A stretch of DNA of 64,000 nucleotides from Sphingobium lactosutens (GTDB taxonomy: Bacteria; Pseudomonadota; Alphaproteobacteria; Sphingomonadales; Sphingomonadaceae). Positions 32,118-41,080 of the stretch are shown here, piece by piece. Location: NCBI RefSeq assembly GCF_013393185.1, contig NZ_QJQX01000057.1, positions 168,712 to 232,711 of the forward strand. The letters run 5' to 3'. The position numbers and the translations under genes are program-made. Every line of letters begins with the position of its first letter. Positions within the stretch are counted from its first letter, which is position 1. The notes beneath the pieces are model-generated. The model worked only from the letters and a program-made list of their open reading frames with translations. It had not been told where the DNA came from and did not search any database.

Positions 32118-34220
32118 ATGACCGACACCATCGAAACCGTGGCGACCGAGCAGGCCGAACAGGACAGCCGCATCATTTTCGTGCCGCTGAACAAGCTCAA
32201 GAAGTCGCCCAAGAACGCCCGCAAGGTGCCGCACGGCGAAGCCATCATTGAGGCGCTGGCCGCATCCATCGCGCATAAAGGCTTGATCCAGAACATCGTG
32301 ATCGAACCCGAGATCAAGGACGACAAGCCCACCGGCTCCTATCTCGTCACCGCTGGCGAAGGCCGCAGGCTCGCTTATCTGCTGCGCGCCAAGCGCAAGG
32401 AGATCAGGAAGAATCACCTCGTCCGTTGCTGGCTCGACACCGAGAACGATCCTTCCGAGGTGTCGCTGGACGAGAATGTGACCCGGGAGAACATGCACCC
32501 CGCCGACCAGTTCGAGCGGTTCCATGAACTGTCTCGTGACAAGGGATGGGGCGCGGAGGAAATCGGCGCGCGGTTCGGCGTGTCCCCTGAGGTGGTGAAG
32601 CGCAGGCTGCGTCTCGGCGCGGTCAGCCCGAAGCTGATGGACGTGTATCGGCAGGATGGACTTACGCTCGACCAGTTGGCCGCGTTCACCATCACCGATG
32701 ACCATTCCCGGCAGGAGCAGGTGTTGGAGAACCTGTCGTGGAACAAGGAACCCTGGATCATCCGGCGCGACCTCACCGCCAGCAATATCCCGGCGACCGA
32801 CCGGCGGGCCGTGTTCATCGGCGCAGACGCCTATGTCGACGCGGGCGGCACCATCCTCCGTGACCTGTTCACCGAGGATGACGGCGGTTTCTTCGAGGAT
32901 GCGGGCTTGCTCGACATGCTCGTTTCGGAGCGTCTGCGCGAGGCGGCGGCGAGGGTGCTGGCCGAGGGCTGGAAATGGGCCGAGGCGAGCATCGACTTCC
33001 CGCATGGTCATGGGATGCGGCGCTATTATCCGCTGCATGTTGTTCTGTCCGACGAGGACGAGGCGCGGCTTTCCGAGGCGGTGGAGGCTCATGATGCCCT
33101 GATCGAAGGCTATGATTCCTATGAGGACATGCCCGAGGCCGTGGCGGCGAAGGCGCAGACATTGAGCGACGAGATCGACGTCATCAGCGCCAAGCGCTCG
33201 GACTATGATCCTGCCGTGATCGAGCGTGGCGGCGTGTTCGTCTCACTCGGCTCCAATGGCGAGGTGAAGATCGAGCGCGGCTATGTCCGTGCTGAGGACG
33301 AGCCGCAGCCGGAGGCAGACCCGGAGGGCGACAGCGACAGCATCGGCGCGAAGGACGGCGAAACCGTCGAGGGTGACGAGGATGCGGACGAGGAAGAAGA
33401 GGTGGAGGACGCCGACGCAGGCAAGCCCATTTCCGATAGCCTCATTCGTGACCTCACCGCCCACCGGACGCTCGGCCTTCGTCTGGCCCTTGGCGAGCAG
33501 CCCGACATGGCGATTGTCGCGCTGACCCATGTGCTCGCGTTGGGCCTGTTCTATCATGGGTTCGGCAAGTCTTGCCTCACCGTCACCGCCAAGAGCGAAG
33601 ACCTCACCGTCCATGCCGAGGGCATCGCGAACACCGAGGCGGGCGAGGCGCTGGCGGCCCGGCATGACCGATGGGGCGAGCAGCTTCCGAGCGAGACGGC
33701 GGACCTGTGGCCGTTCCTCGTTGGACTGGACGCCGACAGCCGCACCGCGTTGCTGGCGCATTGCGTGTCGCTCACCATCAATGCGGTGAAGGTGCCGTGG
33801 GAGCGTTCCACCGACCGCGTCGAGGCGGCGGAGGGGCTGGCGCAGGCCGTGGGGCTCGAGATGACGGCGACGTGGACCGCGACCGCCCGCAGCTATTTCG
33901 GGCGCGTCACCAAGGCGCACATCGGGCAGGCGGTGAGCGAGGCGGTGTCCCCCGAGGCGGCTGAGCGCATTCGGCCATTGAAGAAGGACGCGATGGCCGA
34001 CGAGGCAGAGCGGCTTGTCGCCGGAACCGGATGGCTGCCCGCCGTCCTGCGCACCGTCGAGCCGGAGCCAGAAGCGTCGGAGGCTGTAGAGGCGGAGGAT
34101 TTCGAGTCGGACGCACAACCGTCCGAAACGGAGGCCCCTAATACCGAAGCGCAGGACGGTGGGGACGTAGCGGAGCCGATGGACAGTGACCAGTCGCACT
34201 ACGCGGTTGCTGCTGAATAG
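32118..34220 (+). CDS. ParB/RepB/Spo0J-family protein of ICE type
   Basis: A 700 aa protein. The ParB N-terminal domain (about 18-130) has VPLNKLKKSPKNARKV, HKGLIQNIVIEP, VTAGEGRRLAYL and ENVTRENMHPADQFERF. A helix-turn-helix follows (GWGAEEIGARFGVSPEVVKRRLRLGAVSP, about 148-176). The long C-terminal part includes a highly acidic stretch near 415-440 and an acidic tail. I start at 32118, preceded by AAGGAG; the frame is open for 60 more codons but these are leader-like. Such proteins are standard on ICEs and large plasmids, but their role beyond DNA binding is unclear. No parA is nearby. Confidence 0.85.
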   Translation: MTDTIETVATEQAEQDSRIIFVPLNKLKKSPKNARKVPHGEAIIEALAASIAHKGLIQNIVIEPEIKDDKPTGSYLVTAGEGRRLAYLLRAKRKEIRKNHLVRCWLDTENDPSEVSLDENVTRENMHPADQFERFHELSRDKGWGAEEIGARFGVSPEVVKRRLRLGAVSPKLMDVYRQDGLTLDQLAAFTITDDHSRQEQVLENLSWNKEPWIIRRDLTASNIPATDRRAVFIGADAYVDAGGTILRDLFTEDDGGFFEDAGLLDMLVSERLREAAARVLAEGWKWAEASIDFPHGHGMRRYYPLHVVLSDEDEARLSEAVEAHDALIEGYDSYEDMPEAVAAKAQTLSDEIDVISAKRSDYDPAVIERGGVFVSLGSNGEVKIERGYVRAEDEPQPEADPEGDSDSIGAKDGETVEGDEDADEEEEVEDADAGKPISDSLIRDLTAHRTLGLRLALGEQPDMAIVALTHVLALGLFYHGFGKSCLTVTAKSEDLTVHAEGIANTEAGEALAARHDRWGEQLPSETADLWPFLVGLDADSRTALLAHCVSLTINAVKVPWERSTDRVEAAEGLAQAVGLEMTATWTATARSYFGRVTKAHIGQAVSEAVSPEAAERIRPLKKDAMADEAERLVAGTGWLPAVLRTVEPEPEASEAVEAEDFESDAQPSETEAPNTEAQDGGDVAEPMDSDQSHYAVAAE

Positions 34221-34280
34221 GTGACGGGCCGGGGCTGCTACGGCGGTCCCGGCCTTTCCCTTGCGGGTGGCCGGAAAATC

Positions 34281-34316
34281 GCGGCCGCGCCCTGACCGGG
34301 CGCGGCCGCTTGTTTT
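34281..34316 (+). terminator. Strong terminator behind the parB-like gene
   Basis: Twelve perfect pairs (GCGGCCGCGCCC/GGGCGCGGCCGC), a five-base loop and TTGTTTT. Confidence 0.9.
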
Positions 34317-34331
34317 ACATCGTTTGAAGCA

Positions 34332-35606
34332 ATGGGCGATATTACACTCAGTATATGTCGTAGAGCAACGAGACGCTTGGATGATGGAGTGAATAGCGTG
34401 GAGGATGAGTGTGAGATCACGAGCAAGGGCGGCGCAGAACGCGCTACCCGGATCGTCCAGGCAACAAGACTCGGCACGCCAATCAACGGCGGGGTCAATT
34501 CGCAAACAGGCGACATGATCTTGCTATTTGATGGACAGCCCGTTGATGGGCGGCCCGGCGTGCGACATCGCTTCGAACTGCCGTTCGACCAAAGCGGACC
34601 AGCTCTTGAAATCCTGGAGCGTGCGGCGGGCGCAGCCGCCAAATGGGCGGCAGCTCGCGAGGAGGGAGTCGAGCAGGGCGGTATCGTTCCGATGGATTTG
34701 CGCCCGCGTGATACGGAATTTGTGATGCTCGGTGAGGATGCGGAATCAGGGCGCCCGCTCCTTGTCGTGCGTCTAGCGGGTGGCCACCAATTTTCATTCT
34801 TGCTCGATCAGAAGATCATTGAGCAGCTTCGTATCAGGGAGCAGACCATCGCTCGCGCTTCGGATCATGCCGATCCCTGGGCCACGGTTGCCGAAGACAT
34901 CGAATGGCTCGGCAGAGAATGGTGCACGCTTTACCAGCCTCCGTCGAACGCGGAGCTTCGGCGTGGAAGCGCCGCGTTGCGACGATTGCTGGTTGAAAAT
35001 GCGCTCGGCCACGCCTGGCGCAAATTTGGATTCGAGAAGCAGCCCCAGATCTCTGGCCCCGATGTCATGGCGCTACTGTCGCACTACGGCACTGAGCCCC
35101 GCCATGTCGTGTCGCTGATAGCAGGTGGCGCCACGCTCAATGGTATCCAGACTTCCATGCTGGGCTGTGCCCGCGCCTTCAACCAATCCACCGGCATCAG
35201 CGCCGATGCCGAAGAGGGTTTCGCCGTTGCGACCTTCCATGTTTCGAGAGACGCCCGCCATCCGTCTGAGGAAAGCGAACTGGACGATATGGTTGAGCGT
35301 CCATCCCCGCTGTCCAGCTATCTGCGCGCGCCCGGTGCAATTCGACTTGGGCAGGCAATCTCGCGCATGGACATCGTGAAGTATTTTGCGAACTCCGCCG
35401 GAGGCGTGCATCTTGAGCACGCGCCCAAATCGCCGGATGGCGCGCGCGATGCCGACAAGGCTGCGCGCGATGATTTGCTGCAAGCCCTTCAAAAAGCGGT
35501 GATGGCGGACACGATGGACGGCCTGCACTTCGAGTTGTTGTCGATCGGCCAAGCCATCGGCAGATCGGCTGACATGCACGCCTTGGTACAGGCAATTCGC
35601 GGCTAG
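34332..35606 (+). CDS. Hypothetical protein of the island
   Basis: A 424 aa soluble protein that I do not recognise. Its start is uncertain: ATG 34332 gives MGDITLSICRRATRRL, while a GTG at 34398 (MEDECEITS..) is also reasonable. It reads as a regular globular protein with helical segments near residues 170-260 and 370-415, and no signal or membrane segment. Lower GC and mixed codon use compared with the parB-like gene suggest a separate origin. It stands alone after a terminator. Confidence 0.55.
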   Translation: MGDITLSICRRATRRLDDGVNSVEDECEITSKGGAERATRIVQATRLGTPINGGVNSQTGDMILLFDGQPVDGRPGVRHRFELPFDQSGPALEILERAAGAAAKWAAAREEGVEQGGIVPMDLRPRDTEFVMLGEDAESGRPLLVVRLAGGHQFSFLLDQKIIEQLRIREQTIARASDHADPWATVAEDIEWLGREWCTLYQPPSNAELRRGSAALRRLLVENALGHAWRKFGFEKQPQISGPDVMALLSHYGTEPRHVVSLIAGGATLNGIQTSMLGCARAFNQSTGISADAEEGFAVATFHVSRDARHPSEESELDDMVERPSPLSSYLRAPGAIRLGQAISRMDIVKYFANSAGGVHLEHAPKSPDGARDADKAARDDLLQALQKAVMADTMDGLHFELLSIGQAIGRSADMHALVQAIRG

Positions 35607-36078
35607 GTGCCTATCCCCCTAGGGCGGTCAGATGGAAAGGCCCGGCCGCACCCGCATGGGCTCGCTGTGCGTCGCGCCATCAGCAGGCACCACTGTCAGA
35701 AGGGGCCAGTGTTGTTCTCCATCGCCCTGTTCCCCCTCTCTCGCTGTCATAGGCCAGTCAGGGAACGGCAGCTAGGATCACAGCTTGGAGCAACGTGTCG
35801 CTTCACCGCAATGCCAGTCCCGAAATCATGCACAGCTCCTCCGCCACACGGCCTCTCGAAGGCTTGTCTGGCCGAGGTCCACGCGCCTTCCCGCAACGGC
35901 GGTAGGCGGCTTTTTTCCGCCGCCGGGCAAGCCCGACTTTGCATCGCGAAGCAAAAAGGCCACCCGCTGCCGCCAGCCACTTCGTTCTGCCCTTCGGGTG
36001 CAGGTCGGTCGTCCCCCGTCCGGACGACAGCCATCGAGGCCGCGATGGGCGCGGTTCGAACAAGCAGGAGATTACGAT
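35607..36078. other. Long leader or non-coding region before DUF736 gene
   Basis: 472 bases. Frames crossing it are low-complexity Arg/Pro/Ser and not credible. It has a GC-rich hairpin around GGCGGCTTTTTTCCGCC (35907-35923) and an AGGAG ribosome site just before 36079. Confidence 0.5.
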
Positions 36079-36378
36079 ATGGCTACGATCGGCACCTTCA
36101 CCGCCAACAGCAAGGGCGAGTTCAACGGCGTCATCAAGACGCTCACCCTCAACACCAAGACGACCCTTCGCCCGGTCGATAAGGAAGGCGAGAAGTCCCC
36201 CGACTTCCGAGTCAGCACCGCCGACATGGACATCGGCGCCGCCTGGAAGAAGACCAGCCGCGAGGGCCGCGACTACATTTCGGTCAAGCTGGACGACCCG
36301 AGCTTTCCGGCTCCCATATATGCCACCCTTTCCGAGACCGACACCGCTGGCGAATACGCGCTGATCTGGTCGCGCTGA
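36079..36378 (+). CDS. DUF736 family protein
   Basis: A 99 aa protein, MATIGTFTANSKGEFNGVIKTLTLN.., ending with DDPSFPAPIYATLSETDTAGEYALIWSR. The family is short, beta-rich and found on alphaproteobacterial ICEs and plasmids; function unknown. The long in-frame upstream extension is rejected because CAGGAG sits just before the ATG and the MATIGTF start is the family start. Confidence 0.9.
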   Translation: MATIGTFTANSKGEFNGVIKTLTLNTKTTLRPVDKEGEKSPDFRVSTADMDIGAAWKKTSREGRDYISVKLDDPSFPAPIYATLSETDTAGEYALIWSR

Positions 36379-36389
36379 CGCCACGCCGG

Positions 36390-36412
36390 CGCCCCGCTCG
36401 AAGTGCGGGGCG
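36390..36412 (+). terminator. Possible terminator of the DUF736 gene
   Basis: Eight pairs CGCCCCGC/GCGGGGCG with a seven-base loop, 12 bases past the stop, but without a T-tract. Confidence 0.4.
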
Positions 36413-36474
36413 TCGGTCATTGGTGGTTCAGAGATGGATTGGGGCGGTGCTGCGACGGAGCTGGATGGGGACGA

Positions 36475-36849
36475 TCAGTTATGCCCAGCGAGCCGAAGCC
36501 CACTGTTGATCTCCACGATATTGCCGCTGGGATCGACGACGAGCAATTTGCCCCGTGTCTTATCGGGAAGCTGCGGTTCGACGCACCGTAGCACTGTTTC
36601 TTCTGACTTCTGAACCTGGTCACGAATTGCAAACCAGTCTTCGTTCGTGACGACATGACCGAAATGCATCTCATGCCGCTGCTCGATGTCGATCGAGCTA
36701 TCCGGCTTGTCGTGCAACGTGAGTTGGCCGCCAAATACATAGAGATTGACCGCTCGGTCGTTGAGCATGACGACATCAGCGCCAAAACAGTCGCGATAGA
36801 AGGCGATGCACTCCGAGAATGCAGTCACGGGCAACGATAGGTGGAACAT
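36475..36849 (-). CDS. VOC (glyoxalase/bleomycin-resistance fold) protein
   Basis: A 124 aa protein from the ATG at 36849, which follows GAGGAGC. The betaalphabetabetabeta pattern is seen twice: FHLSLPVTAFSECIAFYRDCFGADVV and HFGHVVTNEDWFAIRDQV .. LLVVDPSGNIVEINSG. Likely metal ligands are His3, His in HFGHVV and Glu in VEINS. The enzyme type is not determined by sequence. It is antisense to its neighbours and unrelated to transfer functions, so a cargo gene. Confidence 0.8.
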   Translation of the reverse strand: MFHLSLPVTAFSECIAFYRDCFGADVVMLNDRAVNLYVFGGQLTLHDKPDSSIDIEQRHEMHFGHVVTNEDWFAIRDQVQKSEETVLRCVEPQLPDKTRGKLLVVDPSGNIVEINSGLRLAGHN

Positions 36850-37413
36850 GCAGCGCTCCTCAGTTGACTGGGGCACGATGCCGCCTCGGATGAATGCTCG
36901 CAACTGGAAATCAGCGCATGAGTTTGGACAATGGATCGTGACATCGGCCAGACGCTTCTAAGGGCGTTGCCCTCGCGCCGGACAAGGGAAGCTGCGCCGT
37001 CCGGGCCGGTATCCCCTGTCTTCCTCCGCTTCGCTCTCGTGCAGACCGGGTGAGGGCCGTATCCGCCGCAGCCAGACTCGCGCCATCAATGGCATCGACC
37101 AGAATGTGACCCTCAACCGCGCACTTTGGACTTTGGCTGAAGGGATGCAGCGCTTGAAGACCGGGTAATCGCCAGCCAACCGCAGGGCTGGATTTTCAGC
37201 CCTGCGGTCTCGCACCTCCGTCACATATGTGCCGTTGCCATTCCGCTTCCCGGATCGTCGGCGTCCATATGTCCCGGCGTCCGCACGGTCGCCCAATAGG
37301 CCGCGCTCGCCGGGCTGCGCCCGGCTCGCTATTACTGGCTTCCCAAATAGATAAGGCGACTATAATAGTCGTTTTCATGGCGCATTGGTCGGTGCTTGTG
37401 GACGTGATCGTGC
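36850..37413. other. Non-coding or degenerate stretch with a possible gene tail
   Basis: 564 bases. At 37058-37168 the plus strand reads RIRRSQTRAINGIDQNVTLN.., 36 codons ending with ALWTLAEGMQRLKTG and TAA. This reads as the tail of a lost protein, but I do not recognise it and no start is present. A GC-rich segment near 36965-37045 resembles the leader before the parB-like gene. Confidence 0.35.
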
Positions 37414-37665
37414 ATGATCACTTCCCGCCAGGTGCGGGCCGCTCGTGCGCTTCTCGGTTGGACTCAGGAGATGCTTGCAGACAAGGCCCTTGTAGCGCTG
37501 ACCGCGCTCAAGCGGCTGGAGTCGGAGAGCAACCTGCCGGTGCGCGAGGACACTCGCCATCAAGTCATGAAGGCGTTGGAGAGTGCAGGGGTTGTCTTTC
37601 TCGACTCTGATCGCGGCAAAGGTGTCATGGTCGTGCGCGGGGCACCCGACAGACCTGGAAAATAA
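37414..37665 (+). CDS. XRE-family helix-turn-helix regulator
   Basis: An 83 aa single-domain DNA-binding protein: ITSRQVRAARALLGWTQEMLADKALVALTALKRLE (residues 2-36) is the HTH, followed by a helix and the strand VVFLDSDRGKGVMVV. Such small XRE proteins are common on ICEs near DUF2285 genes, where they are thought to control transfer genes. The start ATG lacks a strong ribosome site. Confidence 0.82.
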   Translation: MITSRQVRAARALLGWTQEMLADKALVALTALKRLESESNLPVREDTRHQVMKALESAGVVFLDSDRGKGVMVVRGAPDRPGK

Positions 37666-37803
37666 TCGGTCGCTCTCGGTTCGACCTGTCCCGCCCACAT
37701 CACGCAGCCATAGCCGCGGTGGGCGATTACTTCGATCCATTATGGTGTATAGATCATTCATCATCCGGGGGGATGGGGGCAATGCTAGTGGCGGAGCAAG
37801 GCG

Positions 37804-38067
37804 ATGCCGATAGCCACTTTTGATGACCGCGCACCTGACGTGGAGCAGGTCACAGCTTATGACGAGCGCCATCACCAAACCTACTGGCGCCTCCTCGACG
37901 CAGCTGAAGAAAATGCCGACTGGTACGAGGCTGTCGGGATCATTTTCGGGATAGACCCGTCTGCCGAGCCGGAGCGTGCCCGCCTCATCTATGATTCCCA
38001 TCTCGCCCGTGCCCGCTGGATGGCCGAGACCGGTTATCGCCACTATTTGAAACCCTCTGATTCCTAA
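37804..38067 (+). CDS. Small conserved ICE protein
   Basis: An 87 aa acidic helical protein, MPIATFDDRAPDVEQVTAYDERHHQTYWRLLDA.., ending LARARWMAETGYRHYLKPSDS. I recall proteins of this type directly before DUF2285 genes on sphingomonad and rhizobial ICEs, but they have no named function. AGCAAGG precedes the ATG. Confidence 0.65.
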   Translation: MPIATFDDRAPDVEQVTAYDERHHQTYWRLLDAAEENADWYEAVGIIFGIDPSAEPERARLIYDSHLARARWMAETGYRHYLKPSDS

Positions 38068-38222
38068 CCATTTTAATTAGAATTTGCTGACCAGGTTCTG
38101 GCCCTCGCCGAATGCTGGCTCCAACGCGCTATGGCTTGGTCCGGCTAGCGGGACTTCTCCAGGCTTGTGCAGCCGCGAACATTCTCCGGTGCGCTCGGTG
38201 GTAACCGGGTCAGGAGATCCGG

Positions 38223-39002
38223 ATGCCGGTTGCGAAAGACTGGCGTGCCCCGGTGGATGAAACCGGGACTCACGCGCTTCAATATTCCGACATCGCCATT
38301 GGCTATCTCAGCCGCAATCCCCGGTATCGCGCAGACTATCGTCGTTCGCTCAGGCGGGTGGGCCGGAGTGAGGTCACCGCCGAGGAGGCGACCACCGCTC
38401 TCGTGAAACGCTGGGGGATCAGCTTCCACGCCACGCCATCCTCAGCTTTCGATCCAAAGCTGGTCGCGGCGCGACCGGACCTCTCACCCGATAATGTCAT
38501 CCTGACGCCCGCGCCGCCGGACCTCGAGCCAGCGCAACCGCTCCGCATCGAAGCCCTGGGCTCCGTTCGGGCGCGAATGATGCTCGACGGTCGCCTCCAT
38601 GTCATCCTCGCCGATGCCGATGGAGACGTGCACCTCTGGATACTGGACTCGCCAAACCGGCCTCTTGCGGTTTTACTGCCGTTCGGCGCTGATCTCGCCG
38701 TGCGCATGGCCGCGGCGGAACGCCTGCGTCGTCGCCTTCGCGGACTGGCGGCGGGCGTACCACCGCTCCGGCCACCGCCGTCCCGTCGTCGGCATCTTTT
38801 GACCCTGCTCCGAGTGCTCGATGGTCGGGATGCCGGTGCCAGCCGCAGGGAATTGGCAGCCGTGCTGATAGACGCGGCCGTGCGCGGTTTCAGTGCAGCC
38901 GAATGGGTCGAGAGCCGCGAGCGCAAACGGATCAGCCGTTGGCTCGCCGAGGCAGTCGGACTGCGAGATGGGGGATATAAGAACCTGCTGCGCGGGGCCT
39001 GA
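38223..39002 (+). CDS. DUF2285 domain protein (putative ICE regulator)
   Basis: A 259 aa protein. The N-terminal part (about 20-45, DIAIGYLSRNPRYRADYRRSLRR) is the 'transcriptional regulator' segment typical of this group. The C-terminal part (about 160-255, LRRRLRGLAAGVPPLRPPPSRRRHLLTLLRVLDGRD.. SRERKRISRWLAEAVGLRDGGYKNLL) is DUF2285, a predicted DNA-binding fold. The related QseM/FseA proteins control ICE excision in rhizobia. Good ribosome site CAGGAG. Confidence 0.82.
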   Translation: MPVAKDWRAPVDETGTHALQYSDIAIGYLSRNPRYRADYRRSLRRVGRSEVTAEEATTALVKRWGISFHATPSSAFDPKLVAARPDLSPDNVILTPAPPDLEPAQPLRIEALGSVRARMMLDGRLHVILADADGDVHLWILDSPNRPLAVLLPFGADLAVRMAAAERLRRRLRGLAAGVPPLRPPPSRRRHLLTLLRVLDGRDAGASRRELAAVLIDAAVRGFSAAEWVESRERKRISRWLAEAVGLRDGGYKNLLRGA

Positions 39003-39122
39003 AGGGGACACGGACGTCCCCTCCCATCGTTGTCCCTTCTCCGCACCGGGGTCGGTTCGCCACCATGCCCTCCTGTCCGCCGGTCCCGTCTTCCGGGGCC
39101 GGCCCTCATCGGGAGAAGCATC

Positions 39123-39389
39123 ATGGTCCAGCCAGTAGCCGCAATCACGCCACACTATCTCAAGACGCCCGACGCGGCGATCCACCTAGGCCTGTCAGCC
39201 CGGACGCTGGAGAAGCATCGCTGCTACGGCACCGGGCCGGTATTCCGCCGCCTCGGCGGCAGGGTCGTTTATGCGATCGATGATCTCGAAGCTTGGGCGG
39301 CGCTCGGTACGCGCCGCTCGACCTCCGATCCCGGTTCTGGCGTCGTCCATCCTGCAAAGCGCCTGCCGACTGATTGCGTCCGCCGTTGA
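39123..39389 (+). CDS. AlpA/MerR-type helix-turn-helix protein
   Basis: An 88 aa protein; TPHYLKTPDAAIHLGLSARTLEKHRCYGTGPVFRRLGGRVVYAIDDLEAW (about 9-58) is the winged HTH of excisionases and AlpA-like regulators. It is a candidate recombination directionality factor for the island, or a regulator of repA, whose start follows its stop by five bases. Start at the ATG preceded by GAAGCATC. Confidence 0.82.
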   Translation: MVQPVAAITPHYLKTPDAAIHLGLSARTLEKHRCYGTGPVFRRLGGRVVYAIDDLEAWAALGTRRSTSDPGSGVVHPAKRLPTDCVRR

Positions 39390-39394
39390 CCGAC

Positions 39395-40288
39395 ATGTCC
39401 CAAGGTCGTTTCCATACCGAGCGGTCCAGCGTCGAGCGGACTCAGCTTGAGCTGTTCCGCTCTATCCCAGGCGACTTCGCGGCGCGGGACACGCAGGATC
39501 TCATGACCTGGCCCTTCTTCAGCCTCGCGAAGACCAAGCGCACCGCTCCAATCGACTTCCGCATGGGCGCGACGTGGATTTCGGTCGAGCCGGTGCCGGA
39601 ACATGGGATGGCAACCATTTGGGACGCCGATGTGCTTATCTGGGCTGCGAGCCAGCTTATCGAGGCGCGTGATGCCGGCCGACCGACCTCGCGCCTGATG
39701 GTCACGACACCGCACGAGATACTGGCATTTACCGGACGCGGCGCGGGCAAAGCGAGCTATGAGCGGCTCAAAGCCGCGCTCGACCGTCTGCAATCGACGA
39801 CAGTCGCCACCTCGATCCGTCAGGAGCATCAGCGGCGGCGCCATCGCTTCTCATGGATCAACGAATGGCGCGAGCTGGCTGACGGCAATGGCCGCGCGCG
39901 GGGCATTGAACTGATCCTGCCGGACTGGTTCTATGCTGGTGTGGTCGATCGGGCGCTCGTGCTGACGATCGATCCGGCCTATTTCGATCTTACCGGAGGT
40001 CTCGAACGCTGGCTCTACCGCGTCGTACGCAAGCATGGCGGACGGCAGAGCGGCGGATGGAGCTTCGACATTCCGCACCTCTATATGAAGTCCGGCGTGC
40101 TGTCGCCGCTTCGGCGCTTCGCATTCGAGTTGCGCGCCATCGTGCAGCGCCAGTCGCTTCCTGGTTACGTCCTCTCGCTCGAACAGGCGCTCGGCCGCGA
40201 GCGGCTCATCTTCACGCCGGTGCCCGTCGATCCGTTCGATGCTGCCATGCGCCGCGTCGGCCTCAAGCCAGTGAATAACCGGCCATGA
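39395..40288 (+). CDS. repA: Plasmid-type replication initiator RepA
   Basis: A 297 aa protein of the replication initiator A group: TERSSVERTQLELFRSIPGDFAARDTQDLMTWPFFSLAK at the N-terminus, a winged-helix region GRPTSRLMVTTPHEILAFTGRGAGKASYERLKAALDRLQSTTV (about 95-137), and WLYRVVRKHGGRQSGGWSFDIPHLYMKSG near 205-233. The start is the ATG at 39395; the longer frame overlaps the upstream gene. Three iterons begin three bases after its stop, as expected for an autonomously replicating ICE or plasmid. Confidence 0.88.
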   Translation: MSQGRFHTERSSVERTQLELFRSIPGDFAARDTQDLMTWPFFSLAKTKRTAPIDFRMGATWISVEPVPEHGMATIWDADVLIWAASQLIEARDAGRPTSRLMVTTPHEILAFTGRGAGKASYERLKAALDRLQSTTVATSIRQEHQRRRHRFSWINEWRELADGNGRARGIELILPDWFYAGVVDRALVLTIDPAYFDLTGGLERWLYRVVRKHGGRQSGGWSFDIPHLYMKSGVLSPLRRFAFELRAIVQRQSLPGYVLSLEQALGRERLIFTPVPVDPFDAAMRRVGLKPVNNRP

Positions 40289-40290
40289 GA

Positions 40291-40355
40291 TTCGGACTAT
40301 CGGGAACAGCCGGATTCGGACTTCCGGGAACGCGAAACACGGACTTTCGGGAACA
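40291..40355 (+). repeat. Three iterons behind repA (candidate origin)
   Basis: TTCGGACTATCGGGAACA (40291-40308), TTCGGACTTCCGGGAACG (40315-40332) and CACGGACTTTCGGGAACA (40338-40355). They are direct repeats spaced 24 and 23 bases, about two helical turns, so RepA would bind the same face. An AT-rich run (about 40403-40445) follows and could be the melting region. Confidence 0.8.
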
Positions 40356-40561
40356 CCTGATCTCCGAAAACCCGCACAAATCCGCGCAGAATCGTTCGCC
40401 TTCTAACTATGCTAATAGAAAAGAATACTTCGTATTCTTTCTAACGCAGCCGTTCGCTGTGGATTGCGCGCGCTGTCCAGCACTCAGACGAGCTTGCCGC
40501 TCCGGATGTCGAACCCGCGCTTCGCTGCGCCAGTCCGACGCGGCTTTCCAGGAGACCATCC

Positions 40562-41080
40562 ATGACTGATCAGACGCCACCCGGCGTTCGGGCCGATGCG
40601 CCCTACGCGTTTCCCCACGATAATCTTACCCATGTCGAACTGACGTGGATCGAACAGAAGCTGGAGCATTGGATACGCTTCGGCCGCGTCGCGCGGGACC
40701 GCATCATTACACGCCGTACACGCGTCGTGAGCTTCCGGCCCGGCGCAATCTTCGCCTTTGTGCGGTGGGCGTCCAATGATTTCGGTACGATCACCTCGCG
40801 CATCGACGTGGTGCGCGCGGTCGCTCCCGGCGAACCCTACACGACACTGCCTTTCGTGCGGCCGGGCGGAGAAATCCTTCTCAGGATCGAGGGATGGCCG
40901 AAGGTGCGTGAAGTGCTTGCTGCAATCGACGTTACCGAAGCGGCCAGCGTCGATCCCTGCGATGCCGCGCCCGATCACTGGCGGCACGTCAACAACCGTA
41001 TTGCCGCCGGACAGTCACCCCGCGCTTACACGATGGAGCGCCATCGTGCCTGGTTACGGCGCCGGGAGATCGAGGGATGA
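40562..41080 (+). CDS. DUF2840 family protein
   Basis: A 172 aa protein, THVELTWIEQKLEHWIRFGRVARDRIITRRTRVVSFRPGAIFAFVRWASNDFGT.., which fits DUF2840, an ICE/plasmid family normally followed by traF and relaxase genes. Function unknown. Here it is followed at once by truncated trbE: its TGA overlaps the trbE ATG by four bases. Confidence 0.85.
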   Translation: MTDQTPPGVRADAPYAFPHDNLTHVELTWIEQKLEHWIRFGRVARDRIITRRTRVVSFRPGAIFAFVRWASNDFGTITSRIDVVRAVAPGEPYTTLPFVRPGGEILLRIEGWPKVREVLAAIDVTEAASVDPCDAAPDHWRHVNNRIAAGQSPRAYTMERHRAWLRRREIEG

